This document shows positions 25,109 through 37,900 of a DNA stretch of 64,000 bases, one piece after another. This DNA is from Dryococelus australis. Its lineage: Eukaryota > Arthropoda > Insecta > Phasmatodea > Phasmatidae. Where the stretch lies: contig CM057009.1 in NCBI GenBank assembly GCA_029891345.1, forward strand, positions 87,529,416 through 87,593,415, read 5' to 3'. Position 1 is the first letter of the stretch. Each line of letters opens with the position of its first letter. The notes below the pieces were generated by a model. It worked only from the letters and a program-made list of their open reading frames with translations, did no database searches and had not been told where the DNA came from. The position numbers were made by a program, and so were the translations under genes.

Positions 25109-25369
25109 AGAGTTCGTGACAAACATGCCACATACAAATTTGACAAAACTTTTTTTTTTTTTCAATGTGAAATATATTTTGACTTTATTACAAACTCATG
25201 TAGCTGGTAACACAATATGTAGAATGACACTTTATCGCTTGGAAAGAATTAATTAAAACATTCATTAGGCCGTACTGAATGTAAATATCATAATACTGTG
25301 ACTAGAATATTTGGAAGTGGATTAAAATGTAATATACATAAAATTCTATATGATATTGTGTACAATGTT

Positions 25370-25760
25370 TCAGAGCATCATATAGTACTTTATGACCAAA
25401 ATGTTCAAGTAAATACTTTACCAAACATTCGATGATGGAGATTTTAATATTCTCACATGCATAATTATGGAGTGTCGTAGAAATGTGATAATCAAAACAC
25501 TCAAACAAAGCTTATATTGCATTGACAATGATTCATTAAACCAGAAAACTTTATAATCTCAAGTACATGATTATAGAGTGCTACAAAATACATGACCATC
25601 AAAATTTTCAAACGAAATGCTTATGTTGCATTGGGAAAAATTCATTAAACTAGTAAACTTTATACTTTCATATGCATGATAACAGAGCACTACAGATTAC
25701 GTGACCATCAAAACATTCTAACGAAATACTTATATTGCATTGACAATTATTAAAAAACTT
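25370..25760 (+). repeat. Short tandem array, about 93-109-bp units, roughly 4 units
   Basis: The phrase GACCATCAAAA..TTC..ACGAAAT.CTTAT.TTGCATTG recurs with starts at 25,394, 25,487, 25,594 and 25,703. Units are diverged. It may be the decayed edge of a satellite or an element's subterminal repeats. Confidence 0.75.
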
Positions 25761-28099
25761 TGAGATAGATCCTTGATCATGGCAAAATTGAAAGTTATCA
25801 GAATTCAAGCCCGTCGAAGCATTCCTCCTCTAGAAACACAATTGAAAATTTACTAAAATTACAAGGCAATGAACCATGAGGGTGATCTAACAGACCTTAT
25901 CATAGCCTCACTGGCTTTTAAAATTATGAACACCACTAGTTTTAAAAAGAGTTATGTGAGTTGTGGTACGAGCCAGGCTGTAAACTCAAAGAGGAATACA
26001 AGTGGGCCGCAGGAGAATCACTACACACAACACTTTAATAAATACTAGCAAACACACTCCAATAGCTAAACTTAGTTATGCCAAAGTGAATTTATATACT
26101 ATACCAAAACAACAATTTAAAAAAGTGTCACTAAGCTGCATGCCCACTACAAAACAAACTATGGCACAAAAATGGTTAAAACCTTACAAAGCCCTACTCA
26201 AAAAATATGGCTCGTACTACAACTCACTGTTTGTCATTGCATGCTTGGCGGCACATGCACATCACAACTCTACCACTAATTATTGAGTCGTAAGTTGTTA
26301 CAGACAAATAGGCCTAGCTTACATTGCACATTACTGCCTCAAATTATGTCCGCTGGTGTTGTACATCTTGTTGGTGAATTTTCTATGTATCTTAAAGCGC
26401 CTGACGAACGGAAAAAGTCTTGGGCCACCAGAGTGCATGCCCATATAATACTTACACCAAAGGCCTAACAAAAGTTTTGACACACCACCGGAGGGCAAAG
26501 AGGGTAAAACAGGGGAAGGGAAACGAGTTTGCCACAGAGAACACCACTATGCAGAACAATACAGTGATTACTTAATGGCGATGGCAGTGCCACCAACGCA
26601 ATCCCCATCCCAAAACTGTTGCTCTGGCCATCTACTCTGCAATATTCAAATAATGGCACATAGAACAGTCATAGAAGGACACAAGAAGAAAGGGACTTAA
26701 GATACACAGTTCATCAAGAAGAGTAGACTATCATAGTGCGGGATAGCTCACCAAGTACAGATAGAAATATAGTAACAGCATTTGACGATAACACATCACA
26801 CATCATGGAGAGATTAATATCATCTCCTCCGAGATATCTGCTTGAATGGTCAAAAAACCAGGAGCTTGTCCCTGGGGACGATGTGCAGCCAAGTGGACAC
26901 TCCACTCAGCGCTGGCAGAGAGGTTTCTTCATGAGGGACAGGGCAACTGAGGTGGTGGTGAGCTGCCGAAGGTTAAGTCCCTCTTCTCCAGATTCGGTGT
27001 GCAGGTCTCAAGTTGACTTCCCAGTGCAGTGATGATGATTTGTGGTTTCTGCACGACGGAGCGGAGTGAAGGGTTATGTGCAAAAAAATTAACACGGATA
27101 AGAAATTGGCAAGAAATTAACGATAACAAACTAGACAGGAGAAAGGGGTAAAGGAAATGAAGATGCACCCACTAACAATCATGAATACAAAAATAACCCT
27201 ATAGAATTGACCACATAAGAGAACGTGACAAAACGTAGTATGACCCTTATTCCCTGGAGGAAAACCACAATGATATTTTCCTTCACAACTTTTGCTCTGA
27301 CTGTAGCTTACTTAAGGGGGCCATTTGACAACAAACTATTTCCAGCAAGATGTAACCTAGTCGTGTATTCCGTAACACTTACATTATTCCTCTGTGAACA
27401 GTTGAAACATTTTTCAAATCTCCTCATCCTACTCTTATGCACCTGGAAATTTTGAAACGGAAAATGCGTAAGTTCATTCCAACTGAAACATTCTCATGTT
27501 TCGGGTTTGCACGAAGCGCCGTAAATGCTTAACCCTTGAGCTTAAGTTTTCAACAAATTAACTTTTCAACATCGCCCCAAACAACCATGTCTGCGATGTT
27601 GTTCATTGACTCAATAATTGATTCTATATTAGTGATTAGTGCTATTTTCAAAACGCATCAATTAACAGTAACCACTGTACCAGCTTTGGTCAGGTTAGCA
27701 TCCTAGTTAGTTACATATATTGCTACATGTCTTATGTGTTCACAGAATCCCCTAATTTAGGCTGTGAACCCTCCAGATTCTTATTGAAATTGTCATCTCC
27801 GTCGCCTTTTAATTGACTGCCGCTTATAGCCATTTTACCACGTCTATTCAGCTACTCTGTCACTCTTGATACCTTTACAGCCTCAGATATTTTTATCCGA
27901 ACCTACTCTTGTTTACATCATGCTAGCAGTCTGCAAGCAACATGGTTTCAAAGCACACATGCATGCTAACAACTGCAGTTTTCGCCCTAGCAACTTTGGA
28001 ATTGCACCAAATTTTTTCAACACATTTTTGGTTCATGCACTATAGGATGTGTCCAAATTGACATCCGAATGGCTGTTGTCACTGTGCCCAAGTGTTCAA
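25761..28099. other. Long stretch without a supported gene
   Basis: The largest reading frames (26,002-26,286, 26,736-27,032 on plus and 26,929-27,168 on minus) overlap each other in different frames and show no domain I know. The section 26,500-27,050 is richer in GC and may be a TE fragment. I cannot name it. Confidence 0.4.
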
Positions 28100-28622
28100 C
28101 AGTGTAAGAGTCGGAACATGTTAAACCAGTGGTAACAGCAGGGAATTATTCTCTCATAAAGATGGTAACAAGGGGGAGGGTATCTGCTACCACTGTAATT
28201 TTGGAAAGTATGTTACTGAAACCTGTTCTGCCAAGATGACAAGTGCAGAAATATTCTGGCTCTGTTGGAGAGAAGCCAGGTGTATCTTCAGAGGAGGTGG
28301 GATTGCAAGATTTCGCAGTCCGGGATGGGTGAGCCACGCATTACTGGCTATATTAAAGGGATCTGATTTTAAATTACCTACTGATGCAATAATGCCATTA
28401 TAGCTTTCCAAAACCAAAAACAATAGTTTCTTCCTATATACCTTTGTGCCCACGAAGACAAGTTGAACTGAAACTACTCTTACCACGAATTTAACTTTCA
28501 ACATGCATATTACATTGACCATGGTAACCTAAGATGGTTGAATCCACATGAAAAGCAGATAAGTTTCCTACTCCAGATAATTCTCGTAAACACAACCCTA
28601 ACGCAACGGATTACAATTCTAG
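28100..28622 (+). repeat. Repeat T, copy 2
   Basis: Same orientation as copy 1, about 3.47 kb downstream. It ends with the shared GGATTACAA(C/T)TCTAG. By eye, identity is about three quarters with several small indels. Confidence 0.85.
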
Positions 28623-31600
28623 GCTTATTACGATCCCAACAATTTGTCATAATAATCACTTAAAACACGCGTTGAACAACCTTGCCTCTTAACCTATTCC
28701 CTATTATGTACATCCATTGTACACTAAATTAATTATAGAAATGGTAGGAAATGGACATAGAACCGTGGGAGACCATGATCCCATGAAACATGGTGTGCAT
28801 ACATGAATAGCACTTGTACCATCTAAAAGTGGCTTGGTGGTTCCTAGATACCAGTGATGTGGGTGTTATAAATGTACCACACACTGGACTCCTCGCTAGC
28901 GGGACGTGATTAAGAGGAGGAACCATCTCAACAAGTGGACAATACTTGCATATTATTCATGATAAAGACTGTTGTAAAGTGAACACTTTTGAAATCAACT
29001 TTTGAAAAATGTCACTGCCACTTCTTGCATGTATTTTAAGTCACACTGAAGGACATGTGCCCTGTAAAGTTGGTAACGACGGAGAGCAAGTAGTTCCAGG
29101 TCTTCGCGTTGGATTAAAGGTATTAGGCAAACTTTTGAGAACAGTGAAATTATTATTTTTTTACTTTCTGTATTTTTAATGCATGTAAGAGTAAGAATGA
29201 ACAAGGAGGTAAAATATTTATCATCTAATAATTTCATACTTTTACTTTAACGTGGTCTGGATATTGGTGAGGGGCGAGATGCGCCAGATTTCAGACAAAC
29301 CCTGGCTCATGTTGATAACATGTAGAAAATACATAAATAATGTCCATTCACAGGTGAGCATGTGGACTCTTATTCTCAGGGTGGTAGCAGGTCGACAGCC
29401 AAGTGCCAATCTCCTCACAAGTTCACGTTTAATGAATGTAGTTATGTTTGGATTATACACAGTTACATAGTCGATGCACGTGAGCATGTGGTTCCTGGAG
29501 TGGGCCAGGTTCCGAAGTTACTGACGTACAAACAAATAATTAAAGACTCAGATCCTCTGAAAATGTAAATTGGCTGAACAAGATTGCATTTGGTACACAA
29601 TACACTCTGACCCTCGTCTGAAGCGGGCATGGCATTTAAGCCTGCCATAGGCCACAGTGGCAAAAATGTGGTTAAGCACATGGTAACTTTAAGGTAGTGA
29701 AATCTCCAGGGCCACCAGTCTGACAGGAGGATATGTACACGGGAGGAGCAAAGATAATTAACAAGGTTCCAGTACACTAAAAACTTACCATTGCAGCTAA
29801 ATAAGAAGAAAACACTGATGAAGGCTCCCATGACACAACACATGTGTATCCTCTAACCCCCCCAAGAACAGACTGAAGATGGCAGCTGAGACATCCGACT
29901 ACATCATTGAGAAAAAAATTATGTACAGTACATTTGACAAAATGTACATACGAAAACATGAGGAAAGTACATGAATAACACTGGAGAAATTTATGCACCA
30001 ATTCCAACAAGCAATATTTGTTTTAAGTCCCAGAGTTCATTTATGAACTTTGTGTCAGAAAATAAAAATTAATAAAACAGCCGGAATGGGCCAGCAAGGT
30101 ACGTAGAAATTATTAGAAGCTAAACAAAGCATTTAATGTTTATACTGGCACTTGAAAACCTGTTATTAAATTATGGAAATAATTTAATACAAAGCAGAAG
30201 AATTTTACTTCGGGCAAGTGGCATGGTGGATGCCGGAACTGTCAATATTTTTTACGATACAATTTAATACATTTGAAGAAAATAAAATATGCCCTTTAAA
30301 ACTAATAAAACATAGCAATTATGAGTGTTCCAAAATCGTGTTTAGTATTACAGCATAACCCACGTTGCTTCGCACTCGTAGGCTCTTTATGCCTCACTTA
30401 ATGGGAGCAAAAGGGAGATAATCTTTCCCTTGCAGATTCTATACTCTCCTTTCAGGGGCACAGATTAAAATTGCACTATATACACACTGAGCTAAGTTTA
30501 CTCTTGAAACAAGGTGTGTGATGGGTCGTGATCCAGTTCAATGACTCATTCCTGCATGTACGGTAACGGTGATCCATACAAGAGGTGCACTGCAGTGCAT
30601 GCTTTGTGCACAAGTAGAGTATCAGTGAACAACGTATCAGAGCAACGTGAACTTGATTGATCAACTCATGAATAAAGTGACCAAACCCATGGATATGTTA
30701 ATTTTACATATAGCAGAAGTATACAGAATGTGAATACAAGTAGATCGTAAGCAGGGCTTTCAAAAGTGCTCAGATTACTGTCAACAGCTTTTACCATCTT
30801 ATACCGTCACCATTCAGTAATTCTACAAACACCTCCACTCTTCAATTTTATCAAACTGTGCAGATTTATAACACTGGGTTACCAAATTCTCATATCAAGA
30901 TACCTAAATGTTAGAACTTGGGTCTACCACTGGAATCAATCTATGTACAAAATTAGAAGATTGTTAACTTGAGTTTGTAGAATGAGTATTTAATTGATCA
31001 AAATCAAGTACAAAAGCGAATTAACTGGTAACCATCTTTCAATCAGTAAAGTTCTATACACTGTTCCTTAACCAACATCCAAGATCTTCCTAATTTTCTA
31101 ACATGTACAGAAACATAGAACATTTAATTTTAATCAATAAAATTTAATATTCACATTTTTACAAACGTCTACTATTGAATTATTTCTATTTTAAAATAAT
31201 TAACATCTAATATTAATACTAGCATTTGCAAAATGTTACTCTTACATCTCGTAGAATGCATTCTCGATTTGAACAGCTAACTCACTATTATTTAAGGGAC
31301 CCTAATACCTAAACATTATAATCAGTCTTTGTAATTTGCCAATGATCCGAAACCTGCAGTTTAGCCTTAATTTATTGAAATCCCATGAGCTCCTACTGGG
31401 CTGAAGACCCTCAATGTCGCCTTCTTGATTGCTGTAATTACACTGACTGACCCCAAGCAGCATGTGCACACTGCATATAACTAACAGAACTCTGACCTCA
31501 TCCCGACTACGCCTTGCACATGTCGCCTCTCGCTCTCAGGTCACGAGCGCTGAATCATGCAGCTATCATACCTTCTTGTGATCTGTGACTCAGAATTAGT

Positions 31601-31915
31601 CATCAGCGGCCTTGTATAAGAGCCCCCATCCTGGCTTCACAAGCAAGCTACGGAGATGTCTGCTATTACAGTGTGAAATAGTAACAATAATTTTTATTTA
31701 ACAACTATACATCAATTTTATTTATTGTTTTACGTTACAGTAGCAGAGACAGCTGCATGACAATTTCTTATAACACATGGAAATACTTCATGGCTATTTC
31801 AACTCTCAATAAAATATAATTCCTAATGTTAATAAACTAATATGAAAGAATTAATTTAATTACTATACAGCATCATTTTCAATTAAATTTAAGTTAACAA
31901 ATTATTAGAAAGGAA
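28623..31915. other. Long stretch without a supported gene
   Basis: Only short ORFs occur. At 29,000-29,120 both strands give short protein-like frames (minus: LIQREDLELLALRRYQLYRA), but no splice-supported model could be chosen. A GC-richer island at 31,380-31,690 contains TATAAGAGCC and could be an LTR or promoter fragment. This is unproven. Confidence 0.4.
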
Positions 31916-31917
31916 TA

Positions 31918-32480
31918 CAGTAGAACCTCTGAAATCATAACTCATTGGGGCTGAGGCCTGTTCGGATTCGCGAAAATTCAAATTATCTGAAATGAAATGT
32001 AAAATACACAGTAAATGCATTTTAATTGGTGTTATGTTTTGTTAAATAGCACACTGCAGTTATGCCAACTGACATGCTGGCATAACATTGCTCCATCAAG
32101 CAGCATTAGTTCCTTTCATCAAAAGAAGATTACAGATTTTTTTGCCTAAGTGCAAGTTGCTGTTTTTTCTAACAAATAAGACAGTAACCCAAATTAATAC
32201 AAAAAGTTTTATAAATTACAGTTTTTTGCAGGCAGTAAATAATTAAGAGCAATGACATTTGCTTCGGGCCTACTATAATTTGTCTCTTTTAATTTATAGT
32301 ATACATACGTACTTAATGAATATTGATTTTATTATTATGCCAAATTAAAATGTAATATTTTATTTTTATGAAGCAATTATGCTTTTATTTTCTTTATCAT
32401 AGAATTAATTTTACAGTCATTTTCCTTGATATGATATCCTTCAGATTATCCAAAAATTTCAGATTTTTGGGGTTATACTG
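31918..32480. mobile_element. pogo/Tigger-like MITE, 563 bp
   Basis: The left end CAGTAGAACCTCTGAAATCA and the inverted right end CAGTATAACCCCAAAAATC are bordered by TA on both sides (31,916-31,917 and 32,481-32,482). The 5' end has the pogo/Tigger hallmark CAGTAGAACCTC followed by TTCGGATT and AAATTATCTGAA-type words. No transposase is encoded. The TIRs have diverged, indicating an older, non-autonomous copy. Confidence 0.8.
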
Positions 32481-32832
32481 TATTTTTATTTAAAAAAGAG
32501 CATTATTCTGGAAATTCAAAATATACAACTTTCTTACACGAGTAGATTATTTGCACAATTTGTGTGTCAGACATTTGTAGTTATGCTTTGCAATTCACAT
32601 ATAGAGAAGGGAGCCTTTCCCCTACAATTATTAAACTATGGAAATGTTGGTACTGAAGATAGTTTATGCTGTTTTAGGAAAATAAACCTTTTTAAAAGTC
32701 AGGGATTTTGCACATGTGGCTTGCCACTGTTTCAATCTTCCCTCAACTAAAATGTATGCTGTGCCTATTGGTAGTTATTCTAGTTGCTAGCAGCTGTGTA
32801 TGTCGCATATTTTGTTCTTCAACCCGTAAATT

Positions 32833-32949
32833 ATGGATGCAGATAGTGATATATTCGACAGTGGTTCAGAAAGTGGCGAAACTTCATCGGATGATAATAG
32901 TACCAGTTCAGAGGAAGATGATTCAGATCAGCTTCTTGAATTAGAGTGA
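32833..32949 (+). CDS. Short acidic Ser/Asp/Glu-rich ORF, 38 aa, doubtful
   Basis: The ATG at 32,833 opens MDADSDIFDSGSESGETSSD and continues with SSEEDDSDQLLELE to a TGA. Such acidic heads are common at the N terminus of DNA-transposon transposases (piggyBac, Harbinger, ISL2EU) and also in host nuclear proteins. No downstream domain follows. It may be an isolated exon or TE scrap. Confidence 0.25.
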   Translation: MDADSDIFDSGSESGETSSDDNSTSSEEDDSDQLLELE

Positions 32950-33348
32950 CTGTGGTGTGAAGTAAGTGTTAATCATGGCTACCTTCTCCCCCTCGATTCG
33001 ACTTTATTGGTGTTAGGTTAGTTCACTGAATTTTGTAACAAATATTGAACACAGTGCTTTAGATTTTTTCTGCGTGTTTTTTAATGTGCAAATGTTGCAA
33101 ATAATTCTGGATGAAAAATAGGTTTGTGTAAACAATGTCACTATGAGAATTGGAATGGTACTTCCATTAATGAATTATGTATGTTAATTTTGCAATTAGT
33201 AATTGTACAAAGTGTTGTTGTATTAAGGCCGAAAATTGTGTAGAGGCATGGAAATTTCACGATATCACGAAATAAAACAGAAATTAACCTCAATTTGCTA
33301 CATAACAGTGAAATTTTGATCATCGCGAAATAACACAAAAAATCATAT
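32950..33348. other. AT-rich flank of gypsy LTR, nothing recognised
   Basis: There is no supported gene. It ends at the TGTTAC that starts the LTR on this strand. Confidence 0.4.
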
Positions 33349-34199
33349 TGTTACAATTTCTCTCTTTAGAAATTAAGTGGGCTCTACCAAGTTCGTTAAG
33401 GGATGGAGGTCTTAATCAAATAAAATAATTTATTATAATTTCCCTATTTTATTTACAATAACTACAGCAAAATTCTCTGAACTCAAATTCTCACAATAAA
33501 TTGAAATCACTTACTGTTCACAACTGATACCAATTAATAAAATTTATAATTACGACAAAGAAATCAATGAAATAAAATGATTAAAGATCAGTTCTAATAG
33601 ACAGTATATCAACCAATTCAATTATTTAATAACTTATGCATCCATATATGACAGTTTGAATATTTACAATAAAATCAGTATTACACTTCCATTAAGACCC
33701 ACCTCAGTTCAGTCCATGTCCCACCAGTCACAATGTTCTAGAGTCCTCCAAGCGCCCTCATGCACAGTAGGCTTCACTCGTCGGTTTCACACCCTCTCGT
33801 CCATTCAAGCCACTAACACCTCACATGCCATCGTCCTGCAATCTCCCAATCGTCCACACTTATCTTCGCTCGCGCACTCTTGCCAGGCGACCTCCATCAA
33901 AGACTGCTGGCCGCTGGGTTGCGCCACCTAGAATCTTCCCCAACTCGCATGATGTGTCACGGAGGGCTGAGGCGCCATCCAGTCTCACTAGAACATTCTT
34001 GCATCATCGCTAAACATATTGGAAACTCTAGCAGGCAAGAGGAGGTCTGTGACGCCAACAAGTCTCGCCGCTGTCAGCATTCATGGGATTCCCAAAAGGG
34101 GGGCAGACAGCCATGTGCACATCATTCCAGGAAGAGGGGAGGCGGGTCTCTGATTACGGCGCAGGGCAGCGGAGTCGGTGCCAGCTGCAGCACTTAACA
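33349..34199 (-). repeat. gypsy 3' LTR, about 851 bp
   Basis: In element orientation it starts TGTTAAGTG directly after a purine-rich tract and ends GTAACA. TGTTA...TAACA are perfect 5-bp inverted termini. The element-distal end is therefore placed at 33,349. No partner LTR was found in the window, so the boundaries rest on the termini and the polypurine tract. Confidence 0.7.
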
Positions 34200-34217
34200 C
34201 TGCCCCCTCCTAAAGTC
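34200..34217 (-). other. gypsy polypurine tract
   Basis: The minus strand reads CTTTAGGAGGGGGCAG immediately before the TGTTAAG of the LTR. It is the priming site for plus-strand DNA synthesis in LTR elements. Confidence 0.75.
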
Positions 34218-34399
34218 TGTTCGTCCCGAACAGATTCTACAGAATTAGGACCTACGTACAATGTCAGTTGGTCGATGTGGACAACCTTAGGCTTTGCCAG
34301 AGAGCCCTGTCTATATCCTGTAGACCACATAATTTATCTGCTTCAAGATCCGGTACGGGCCTTCCCAAGATTTCTGTAGCTTCTGGCAATATCCCTTCT

Positions 34400-35330
34400 T
34401 CCTTTAGGGGTTGTACAACCACATCAGCTGCCCTTCTTGAAAAGTCTCCTCAGGTTTTCTGTGATCATATCATGTTTTCATTCTGTCACTGTTAATGTTA
34501 AGGTGCCTCCGAGCAAACTCATGAATGTCGGTTAATTTCTGACGTAACTTAATAGCATATTCTGGAGTGCCTGCTTCTTCCTCTACTGGACATCCGAACA
34601 GCAGGTCATCAGGTAGACGGAGCGCTCTCCCAAACAGCATCCTTGAAGGTGTTACCCTTGTGAACTCGTAGACCGCTGAGCGATATGCGAGGAGAAATGA
34701 GGGTATCTTAAAGTCCCAACCCCTCTTGACTGTCTTCTACGAAGATAGCCAGATACTGTTCGAGGGTACGATTTTGCCTCTCAACCATTCCATCCGCCTG
34801 AGGGTGTAATGCTATGGTTCAGGTTTTCTTCATTCCTAAAATCCTCGTTACTTGTTGGAAAAGAGTTGCTTCGAAATTTCGTCCTTGGTCCGAATGAAGC
34901 TCCAGTGGCACTCCGAACCTGGAGAAAGCCTGCTGGACAAGAGCATAAGCGACTGTGACTGCCTCTTGGATTGGCACCAGTACAATCTCGGGCCACTTTG
35001 TGAAATAGTCTTGTGCTACCAGAAGGTATCAATTTCCCCTCTCAATGATTGGTAGGGGTCTGAGAATGTCAACTGCCATCCTCTCGAATGGGGCCCCAAC
35101 AATGTACTTCTGGAGGGGACAGTGTCCCTTAACCCTTGGACCCTTCCTTGCAGTATATGCATCACACAGACGGCACCACTTCTCAACATCCTGCAGACAA
35201 TGCAGCCAACAGAGTCTCATTCGGACTCTGTCAAGTGTCTTATTTACACCGAAGTGACCACCTGCTGCTGTGTTGTGCAGTTCTCATAGCACTTCTGGGA
35301 TTCGGCACTCTGGTAGCACCAATTATAAAT
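34400..35330 (-). pseudogene. gypsy integrase remnant
   Basis: Minus-strand reading: an HHCC-type zinc region ending CLQDVEKWCRLCDAYTARKG (near 35,130-35,210), then PLQKYIVGAPFERMAVDILR (near 35,050-35,110), the start of the catalytic core. The C-terminal portion extends towards the polypurine tract. Broken. Confidence 0.88.
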
Positions 35331-35599
35331 GACTCTGTCTCCCATTGTTACTTTCCCAATTCCTGTAAAGCACACCATTATTTATAACAAGGGAATTCCA
35401 CTGTGCCCAGTATGGCTTGAATGTCATGCCTAATCTAGATATTTCCTCCCATCGCGGTCGATGCCCGGTTTCCTTCCACTCCAATATTGGATTGAAGGTA
35501 GGGTCACTTAGCTGATCATTTATTATGTCCTTTTCATCCCATGTAGATGACCCATCACCAGATACAGGGCCTTGAATTCTCGTCCTCTTTGCTTTCCAC

Positions 35600-36050
35600 G
35601 ATACACCAACCTTCTCTTCCTGGCGTGTACAATGATGACATAATGGTTTGCATGGTCTCCTGGAGAGTGCATTTGCATTGCTGTGAAGGCGTCCAGACCT
35701 GTGGTGTATTTCAAAATAATATTCTTGCAGGTGCTGTATCCACCGAGCTATTTGACCTTCGGGGTTCTTGAAATTTAGTAGCGAGCGTAATGAAGTATGA
35801 TCAGTTCTTAGGATGAAGTGTCTGCCATAAAGATATGGAGGAAAATGGGCAATTTCCTTCACCACTGCCAAAAGCTCCCTGCATGTCACACAGTAGTTCC
35901 TCTCTGACTTGTGTAGCACCTTACTGAAGTATTCCAATGGCTGCTCTTTCCATCCTGGATCTGAGATAACACAGCCCCAATTCCAACATCAGCATCAGTA
36001 TCCAGAATAAATTCACCCTCTCTACTCGAGAAGCCAAGTACTGTGGAAGA
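35600..36050 (-). pseudogene. gypsy RNase H remnant
   Basis: The minus strand shows LDTDADVGIGAVLSQ near 35,965-36,010, then a stretch ending RELLAVVKEIAHFPPYLYGR and FILRTDHTSLRSLL, then ARWIQHLQEYYFEIHHRSGR and NANALSRRP. This is the classic RT-RNase H tail of gypsy polyproteins (RT_RNaseH_2), with the D and E catalytic positions recognisable. Confidence 0.92.
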
Positions 36051-36199
36051 TAGCAGAATTTCCTTTAGTTTATTGAAAGCAATTTCGCACTCTGATGTCC
36101 AACAAGATTTTATTTTTGTCTCAGTCAATTCATGTAGAGGTTTGGCGATAGTGGCGAACCCTGGCCCAAATCGATGGTAGTAAGCACATAAGTCCAGAA

Positions 36200-36790
36200 A
36201 ACTTTGAATTTCAGTTTTATCCTTTGGTAGAGGCCATTCTCTTATTGCTCTGGTCTTCTCAGGGTCTGTTTCAATTCCATGGGCTGATAAAACATGGCCC
36301 AAGAAATTAATTTTCTTTTGGAAAAGGTCGCATTTCTTGGGAACCAATTTCCGATTGACCAGTGTAGTCTAGGTACATCTGACAAATATCTAAGGACAGA
36401 ACTTTCTCTATTAGACGTTTGAAGGTGGCAGGGGCTTTGCATAGCCCAAAAGGCATAACCTTGACTTGCCAGATTCCTTTCCCTTGGACACAAAGGGCAG
36501 TCTTTTCCTTGTTTTCCTGGGCCACCACCAAGCACTGCCAATACCCGCTCTTCATATCTAGAGTAGAAAACCACTGTGAGCCTGCTAGGCTATTCAGGGT
36601 GTCGTCTATCCTAGGGAGTGGGTGAGAATCTTTCTTGGTCACATTATTAAGTTGGCGGTAATCAACACAAAATCTAATAAAACCATATTTTTTTTTAACA
36701 AGCACTATGGGAGAAGACGACCTCACATGAAGCGGTAGTCGCCTTGGTGGCTGCTTTATGGGTCTGGAATCCCTGTGTCTATGTGGTGGC
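36200..36790 (-). pseudogene. gypsy reverse transcriptase remnant
   Basis: The minus strand carries RPIKQPPRRLPLH, SPIVLVKKKYG, RFCVDYRQLNNVTKKDSHPL, FSTLDMKSGYWQ and MPFGLCKAPATF in order, followed by the thumb region (KINFLGHVLSAHGIETDPEK, IREWPLPKDKTEIQSFL). These are the fingers, palm and thumb of a gypsy reverse transcriptase. Broken. Confidence 0.95.
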
Positions 36791-37199
36791 ATGCAACATT
36801 AATTCTGCCAAGGTCATTGGGCTCGCAGGAGAAAGCACCTCTATTTCTCTGTAACAATTCTGAAACTGATCTATCCTGTCGCCAGTTGAGGTTTTCTTTT
36901 GTTCTTGTCAGCAGTTCCCCCAGAGCATCTGAAAAAGGACATTCAGTAAGTTGTGACAGTGAAGCTTTTGGAACATTTGGAAGTACCTGTGAGACCTGCT
37001 TGCAAAACCCTATTGTGGCCCTCTCTTCAAGGCTGATGGCACAGTCAGACAAATTAATCATCCTAACAGGCAAACTGTCAGATTTGGAAGAAATCAATGT
37101 CCTGGCTACAATGACACCATCGGGTAAAATGCCATCTTCCTGGGCTTGTTCGATTATGCCCAATCGCCTGACAAATTTTCCCTGGCGTATGCAGGAAAG

Positions 37200-37580
37200 C
37201 ACAGTTGACTGATTACACACTACTGGGCAGCTCATTGGCGAAGATAAATTTCGTTGTTGACACCACAAACTCGGTATTACCTACACGTAACACCCCCAGC
37301 CGAGTATCAATACAGCATCCCAGCTTACGTAAAACATCAAGACCCAAAATGCATTCGTCCTCTATTTCTGCTATATATATATATCATGCTCTATCTCAAG
37401 GTTACCGAGCTGTAAGAGTACCCTTCTCTTGCCTTTGACAGGTGTGGTCTTGCCCATTACTGTAGTTAAATAGCAGTGGTCCATGTTCTTATCGGATAAT
37501 TTGTTGGAGGGAAGGCCCAAGAATGTCGGGTCTTACCACTGTTATAGTCACTCCTGTGTCAATGTCATCTGACAAGATTC
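37200..37580 (-). pseudogene. gypsy protease remnant
   Basis: The minus strand reads VDTGVTITVVRPDILGLPS near 37,500-37,560. The D-T-G triad followed by a hydrophobic flank is the retropepsin active site. It sits between the gag zinc knuckle and the reverse transcriptase, as expected. Confidence 0.7.
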
Positions 37581-37699
37581 ATCAATTAGGCTCCCCTCCA
37601 TCAATATGGGATTGAAGTCTTGTTTCATTGAACGAACCTGCAAAAGCATTGGGGCCTTCCCTCCAGCAATCACCGATCTTTGCCCCTCAAGACCGCTGT

Positions 37700-37900
37700 T
37701 TATAAGTTTCCTGAAGACATTGAACTCTCACATACCTCTTGGCACCCGCTCCTTGGCTGTTGCTGATGCTGCAACTGCTGATACTGCTGAGGACAATTGG
37801 CTTTCAGGTGTCCCGGCTGTCTTCATGTCCAACATTCCGGCCATTTGGGTGGGGGACGGCGTAGTGCACACCCTCGTATAGTCCACTGCCACATTTACTT
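37700..37900 (-). pseudogene. gypsy gag zinc-knuckle remnant
   Basis: The minus strand near 37,780-37,850 reads as a CCHC-type knuckle ending RQPGHLKANCPQ, followed by a Gln-rich linker (QQYQQLQHQQQ). It marks the end of gag. Upstream gag sequence is not recognisable. Confidence 0.65.

Larger units (their letters stand above)
33349..37900 (-). mobile_element. Ty3/gypsy LTR retrotransposon, broken, minus orientation
   Basis: On the minus strand the order is gag zinc knuckle, protease, reverse transcriptase, RNase H, integrase, polypurine tract and LTR: PR-RT-RH-INT, diagnostic for Ty3/gypsy (Metaviridae). The 3' LTR is present. The front of gag, the primer site and the 5' LTR are not recognisable next to it. 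Many domains remain readable, with roughly ten breaks, so it is younger than the Polinton but dead. Plus-strand ORFs across 34-38 kb are shadows of it. Confidence 0.93.

Noticed and set aside
26736-27032. 98-codon plus ORF (MRDSSPSTDRN...)
   Set aside because: No recognisable domain, overlapped by other-frame ORFs, no splice signals or codon bias that could be judged. Left unassigned.
29000-29240. Host exon on either strand
   Set aside because: Both strands give protein-like frames and weak splice signals, so no model is preferred over the other.
31380-31690. Solo LTR or promoter with TATAAGAG
   Set aside because: No defined termini, target duplication or second copy in the window.
33656-34379. 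Overlapping plus-strand ORFs of 60-105 codons
   Set aside because: They lie in the gypsy LTR and the adjacent end of the element, antisense to it.
36775-37212. 145-codon plus-strand ORF
   Set aside because: It is the antisense shadow of the gypsy polyprotein, whose minus-strand reading contains the recognised domains.
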